Below, in pieces: positions 61,782 through 64,000 of a stretch of 64,000 bases of DNA; position 1 is the first letter of the stretch; each line of letters starts with the position of its first letter. The DNA comes from Desulfovibrio intestinalis. GTDB lineage: Bacteria > Desulfobacterota > Desulfovibrionia > Desulfovibrionales > Desulfovibrionaceae. The notes beneath the pieces were generated by a model. It was not told where the DNA came from, made no database searches, and worked only from the letters and a program-made list of their open reading frames with translations. The position numbers and the translations under genes were made by a program. The stretch covers positions 62,001 through 126,000 of the forward strand of contig NZ_JACHGO010000004.1 in NCBI RefSeq assembly GCF_014202345.1. The letters run 5' to 3'.

Positions 61782-62186
61782 ATGAGCCAAGAACAAGCCC
61801 CCAATCCGGCCCTGACCCAGCTTACCGACTGGCTGCGCCAACGGCACAGCCAGGTAATGCAGGCTGAAGCGAAAGCTCTGCAATGCCTTGAAACTGGCGA
61901 CACGCCCGGACACAATGCCTGCATGCGCCAGAAGGCCGAACTGCTGGCCTCTATGGCTGATGATGCCAAACCCATGCTCGAATTTCTGCCCGGGGAGCAG
62001 CGTTTTAATCTGGCGATGGCGCTTGAAAATTTTTCTGCCAGCGCCCGCATGTCCTTGCGCCTCAATTCGATCTTTTATATGGGTGCCCTGCTTTACCCAG
62101 ATGACCACCAAAAGGGCGAGCCGGACAATCTGATTCGCTGCATCGAGCGTATGGAAAAAGAAGGGCCGGATTTTCGCCACGACTAG
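61782..62186 (+). CDS. Conserved-looking hypothetical cytoplasmic protein
   Basis: A 134-residue soluble, largely helical protein with no signal peptide or membrane segment. It opens MSQEQAPNPALTQLTDWLRQ and has a Cys in ALQCLETGDTPGHNACMRQKAELL, a heptad-like central region and a charged end (IRCIERMEKEGPDFRHD). CGGAGGAAGC before the ATG makes it a sound gene. I do not recognise a family. It is separated from livF by two hairpins and from the EF-hand gene by 419 bp in which I see no gene. Confidence 0.7.
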   Translation: MSQEQAPNPALTQLTDWLRQRHSQVMQAEAKALQCLETGDTPGHNACMRQKAELLASMADDAKPMLEFLPGEQRFNLAMALENFSASARMSLRLNSIFYMGALLYPDDHQKGEPDNLIRCIERMEKEGPDFRHD

Positions 62187-62605
62187 GCAGAGTTACACCA
62201 CAAAGGCCGGGATACCGGCGCCCAGCAGGCTGGCCGCCTGACACGACACGTCGTTGGTGCAGTACACGGAATGCCGAAACTGCGTTTTCTGTGGGGGCAC
62301 CTCTGAAACGCCCTGTTTTTCAAAGGTATGCTGTTTCAGTTTTGTGCTTCTGGCATCAGATTTTTGTTTCTGGCTTCAGCTGTTGGCTGACCGCACGGCG
62401 CATCGAATTTTTGCCGCCCACACGGGATACATCCCGAAAATAAAAAGCTGGCAAAACATCGGCACAAGAGGTTTATCGGAACACTTGTCAAAGCCTTTTA
62501 CGAACTTATTTCAAAAGTAGATGGCTGTCTGCATGACAGCACACCCCCAAAACAGCACCGCCCGGCATGGGGCCGCGCGGCTTCAGAACATTCAAGGAGT
62601 ACCGC

Positions 62606-63028
62606 ATGACGCGCACCCTGCATTTGCCCGACATTTCAGCCCTGCTGAAAATATCTCTGCTTCCTCTGCTGGCGGCTCTCGTGCTTATGGCCTCCCCCAG
62701 CCACGCCATGCCCGGCATGGGCAGCGGTTCCGGCGGCATGGGCGACAAATTCAGCCAGATGGATGCTGATAAAGACGGAAAGGTCAGCCGCGAAGAATTC
62801 AAGGCGCTCTTTCCCAATATGCGTGAAGAAGCCTTTGTGGCCATCGACAAGGACGGCGACGGTTTCATCTCTGTTGACGAGTGGAACGGCTTCATGAAGG
62901 AGCACTCCTCCGGCATGCGCCCCAATACAATGAATGACGGCCCCATGCCCACCGTTCCCGGCAACCCGATGATGCCAAACCCCGGCAGTGCTGAACTGCC
63001 GCTGGTCATGCCCCCCAATGGCAACTAA
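62606..63028 (+). CDS. Exported EF-hand calcium-binding protein
   Basis: A 140-residue secreted protein. The ATG at 62606 has AAGGAG 6 bp upstream and starts a signal peptide (cleavage about SHA|MP at 35). Two EF-hand loops follow: DADKDGKVSREEF (about 50-62) and DKDGDGFISVDEW (about 79-91), each with the canonical Asp-x-Asp-x-Asp/Gly pattern and the final Glu or Asp. The mature ends are Met/Gly/Pro-rich (MPGMGSGSGGMG; PGNPMMPNPGSAELP). Probably a periplasmic or surface Ca2+ sensor or buffer. Its last codons overlap the next gene. Confidence 0.88.
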   Translation: MTRTLHLPDISALLKISLLPLLAALVLMASPSHAMPGMGSGSGGMGDKFSQMDADKDGKVSREEFKALFPNMREEAFVAIDKDGDGFISVDEWNGFMKEHSSGMRPNTMNDGPMPTVPGNPMMPNPGSAELPLVMPPNGN

Positions 63029-64000
63029 GCGCTCTGCATCGGCCTTTTCCGAGCCCCGGCGTTCCACTGCGAATGCCGGGGCCGCTTCTGTTTCCGGCCC
63101 GAAACTCGGGAACGGGCAGCCTCTCTTCGTGCCTATGAGCGCTGAAGAAATGCATGCGCTCGGCTGGGACAGTCTGGACGTGCTCTTTGTCACTGGCGAT
63201 GCCTATGTGGACCACCCCTCGTTCGGCAGCGTTCTGCTGGCCCGGTGGCTTATCCACCACGGCTACCGCGCGGGCATAGTGGCGCAGCCACGTTGGGAAA
63301 ATCCCGAAGACCTGCTTGTTATGGGCAAACCCCGCCTGTTCGCTGGCGTCAGCGCCGGGGCGCTGGACTCCCTGCTGGCCCACTATACGGCATTTCGCAA
63401 AAAGCGTCATGACGATGCCTATACTCCGGGCGGCAAAGCTGGCGCACGGCCCAACAGGGCCTGCTTGGTGTACGCCAACCTGGCCCGCCGGGCTTTTCCC
63501 GGTTTGCCCCTGGTGCTCGGCGGCATTGAAGGCAGCCTGCGCCGTGTGAGCCACTACGATTTTTGGACAGATTCGCTGCGCAAGCCCATTCTTATGGACG
63601 CCAAGGCCGATCTGCTCATCTGGGGCATGGGCGAACGCGCCACGCTGGAATGCGCACAAAGGCTTGATGCTGGCGAAGATCTGCGCGGCATCCCCGGCAC
63701 TGCATGGCTCGACAAGCTGGAGCAGACGCCCGAAGGGCCGCGTCCCGCCAATCTGCCAGAAAGCATGGCCCAAGCTCCCTGTATGCCGCTGCCCAGCCAC
63801 GACGAAATTTTGGCTGATCCAGTACAACTGCTGACCATGACGCAGGAACTGGAGCGCCAGGTTCACAGGCTGGATGCCTGGGCCTTTCAGCCCGTGGGCG
63901 ACCGTGCGCTGGTACTGGCCCGTCCGGCTCCGCCCCTGACAACGCAGGAAATGGACGCCCTGTACGAAATTCCCTTTACCCGGCGGCCCCACCCAAGCTA
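63018..64000 (+). CDS. YgiQ/UPF0313 family radical SAM protein (partial, C-terminus beyond right edge)
   Basis: The frame from ATG 63018 overlaps the EF-hand stop by 11 bp in another frame and runs open to the window edge (327 codons). A roughly 40-residue low-complexity leader (MATKRSASAFSEPRRSTANA) comes first; an alternative Met at about residue 40 starts the family domain. Landmarks are LDVLFVTGDAYVDHPSFGS, RWLIHHGYRAGIVAQPRW, VYANLARRAFPGLPLVLGG and the YEIPFTRRPHPSY segment; the radical SAM CxxxCxxC lies beyond the edge. Family members have unknown substrates. Confidence 0.85.
   Translation, partial: MATKRSASAFSEPRRSTANAGAASVSGPKLGNGQPLFVPMSAEEMHALGWDSLDVLFVTGDAYVDHPSFGSVLLARWLIHHGYRAGIVAQPRWENPEDLLVMGKPRLFAGVSAGALDSLLAHYTAFRKKRHDDAYTPGGKAGARPNRACLVYANLARRAFPGLPLVLGGIEGSLRRVSHYDFWTDSLRKPILMDAKADLLIWGMGERATLECAQRLDAGEDLRGIPGTAWLDKLEQTPEGPRPANLPESMAQAPCMPLPSHDEILADPVQLLTMTQELERQVHRLDAWAFQPVGDRALVLARPAPPLTTQEMDALYEIPFTRRPHPS

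Noticed and set aside
62254..62520. An 88-codon frame with many Cys and Phe between the unknown gene and the EF-hand gene
   Set aside because: No ribosome site, odd composition and no similarity I can recognise.

Overview
The window reads as a stretch of chromosome from a sulfate-reducing deltaproteobacterium of the Desulfovibrio type (Desulfovibrionaceae). The grounds are a complete HdrCBA plus Flx electron-bifurcation operon, a SulP sulfate-type permease, SelB, CheV and methyl-accepting chemotaxis proteins, a flagellar hook gene behind a sigma-54-like site, a CoA-disulfide/persulfide reductase fused to rhodanese, and GC-rich coding DNA with strong codon-position bias. This is inference from gene content; no rRNA or tRNA gene was seen to anchor it.

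Layout. 1-6.4 kb (minus strand): str operon rpsL-rpsG-fusA (fusA runs off the left edge), a small multidrug resistance pump and valS. 6.4-12.4 kb (plus): a BPL_N-type protein, lipB-lipA, then a textbook fluoride riboswitch with a terminator platform driving crcB, a DUF190 gene and an MFS transporter. 12.6-15.9 kb (minus): an AEC carrier, an OmpH/Skp-like lipoprotein and a lytic transglycosylase. 16.4-27.5 kb (plus): a GAF protein with a kinase-like His box but no ATPase domain, coupled to a SulP transporter, then dus, ispH, cheV, selB and a CoA-disulfide/persulfide reductase. 28.3-34.5 kb: a PEBP-like lipoprotein, a PLP aminotransferase, a periplasmic rhodanese, flgE, aroE and aroQ. 34.6-41.7 kb: hdrC-hdrB-hdrA-flxCD-flxB-flxA, a tightly overlapping operon behind a good sigma-70 promoter and a perfect palindrome at the expected start of transcription. 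42-47 kb: a DUF2318 protein, an FtsX-type permease with a His-rich loop and its ATPase, a tandem HdeA-like periplasmic protein, and a second AEC carrier. 47.6-51 kb: ilvD and a polysaccharide flippase. 51.1-52.6 kb: a gene-free array of repeats. 52.8-55.7 kb: a chemoreceptor and a small membrane protein. 55.8-61.6 kb: an AT-rich control region and a complete branched-chain amino acid ABC transporter operon (livK-H-M-G-F). 61.8-64 kb: an unrecognised cytoplasmic protein, an EF-hand secreted protein and the start of a YgiQ-family radical SAM protein.

Themes. Several genes concern reduced sulfur and electron flow (SulP, Npsr-like reductase, rhodanese, Hdr-Flx). Others concern ion stress (fluoride operon, HdeA-like protein, DUF2318 system). 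The most unusual non-coding content is repeats: a roughly 235-bp GC-rich element in three full copies and one partial copy, a roughly 65-bp repeat in three copies, a family of short CTTTGAAATG inverted repeats, and a family of near-identical long terminator hairpins. Candidate regulatory sites worth testing lie before hdrC, the DUF2318 gene, flgE and livK. I found no CRISPR array, phage, transposase or clearly new multi-gene system. The strongest novelty candidates are the pseudo-kinase/SulP pair, the fluoride operon with an MFS gene, the tandem HdeA protein and the repeat families.
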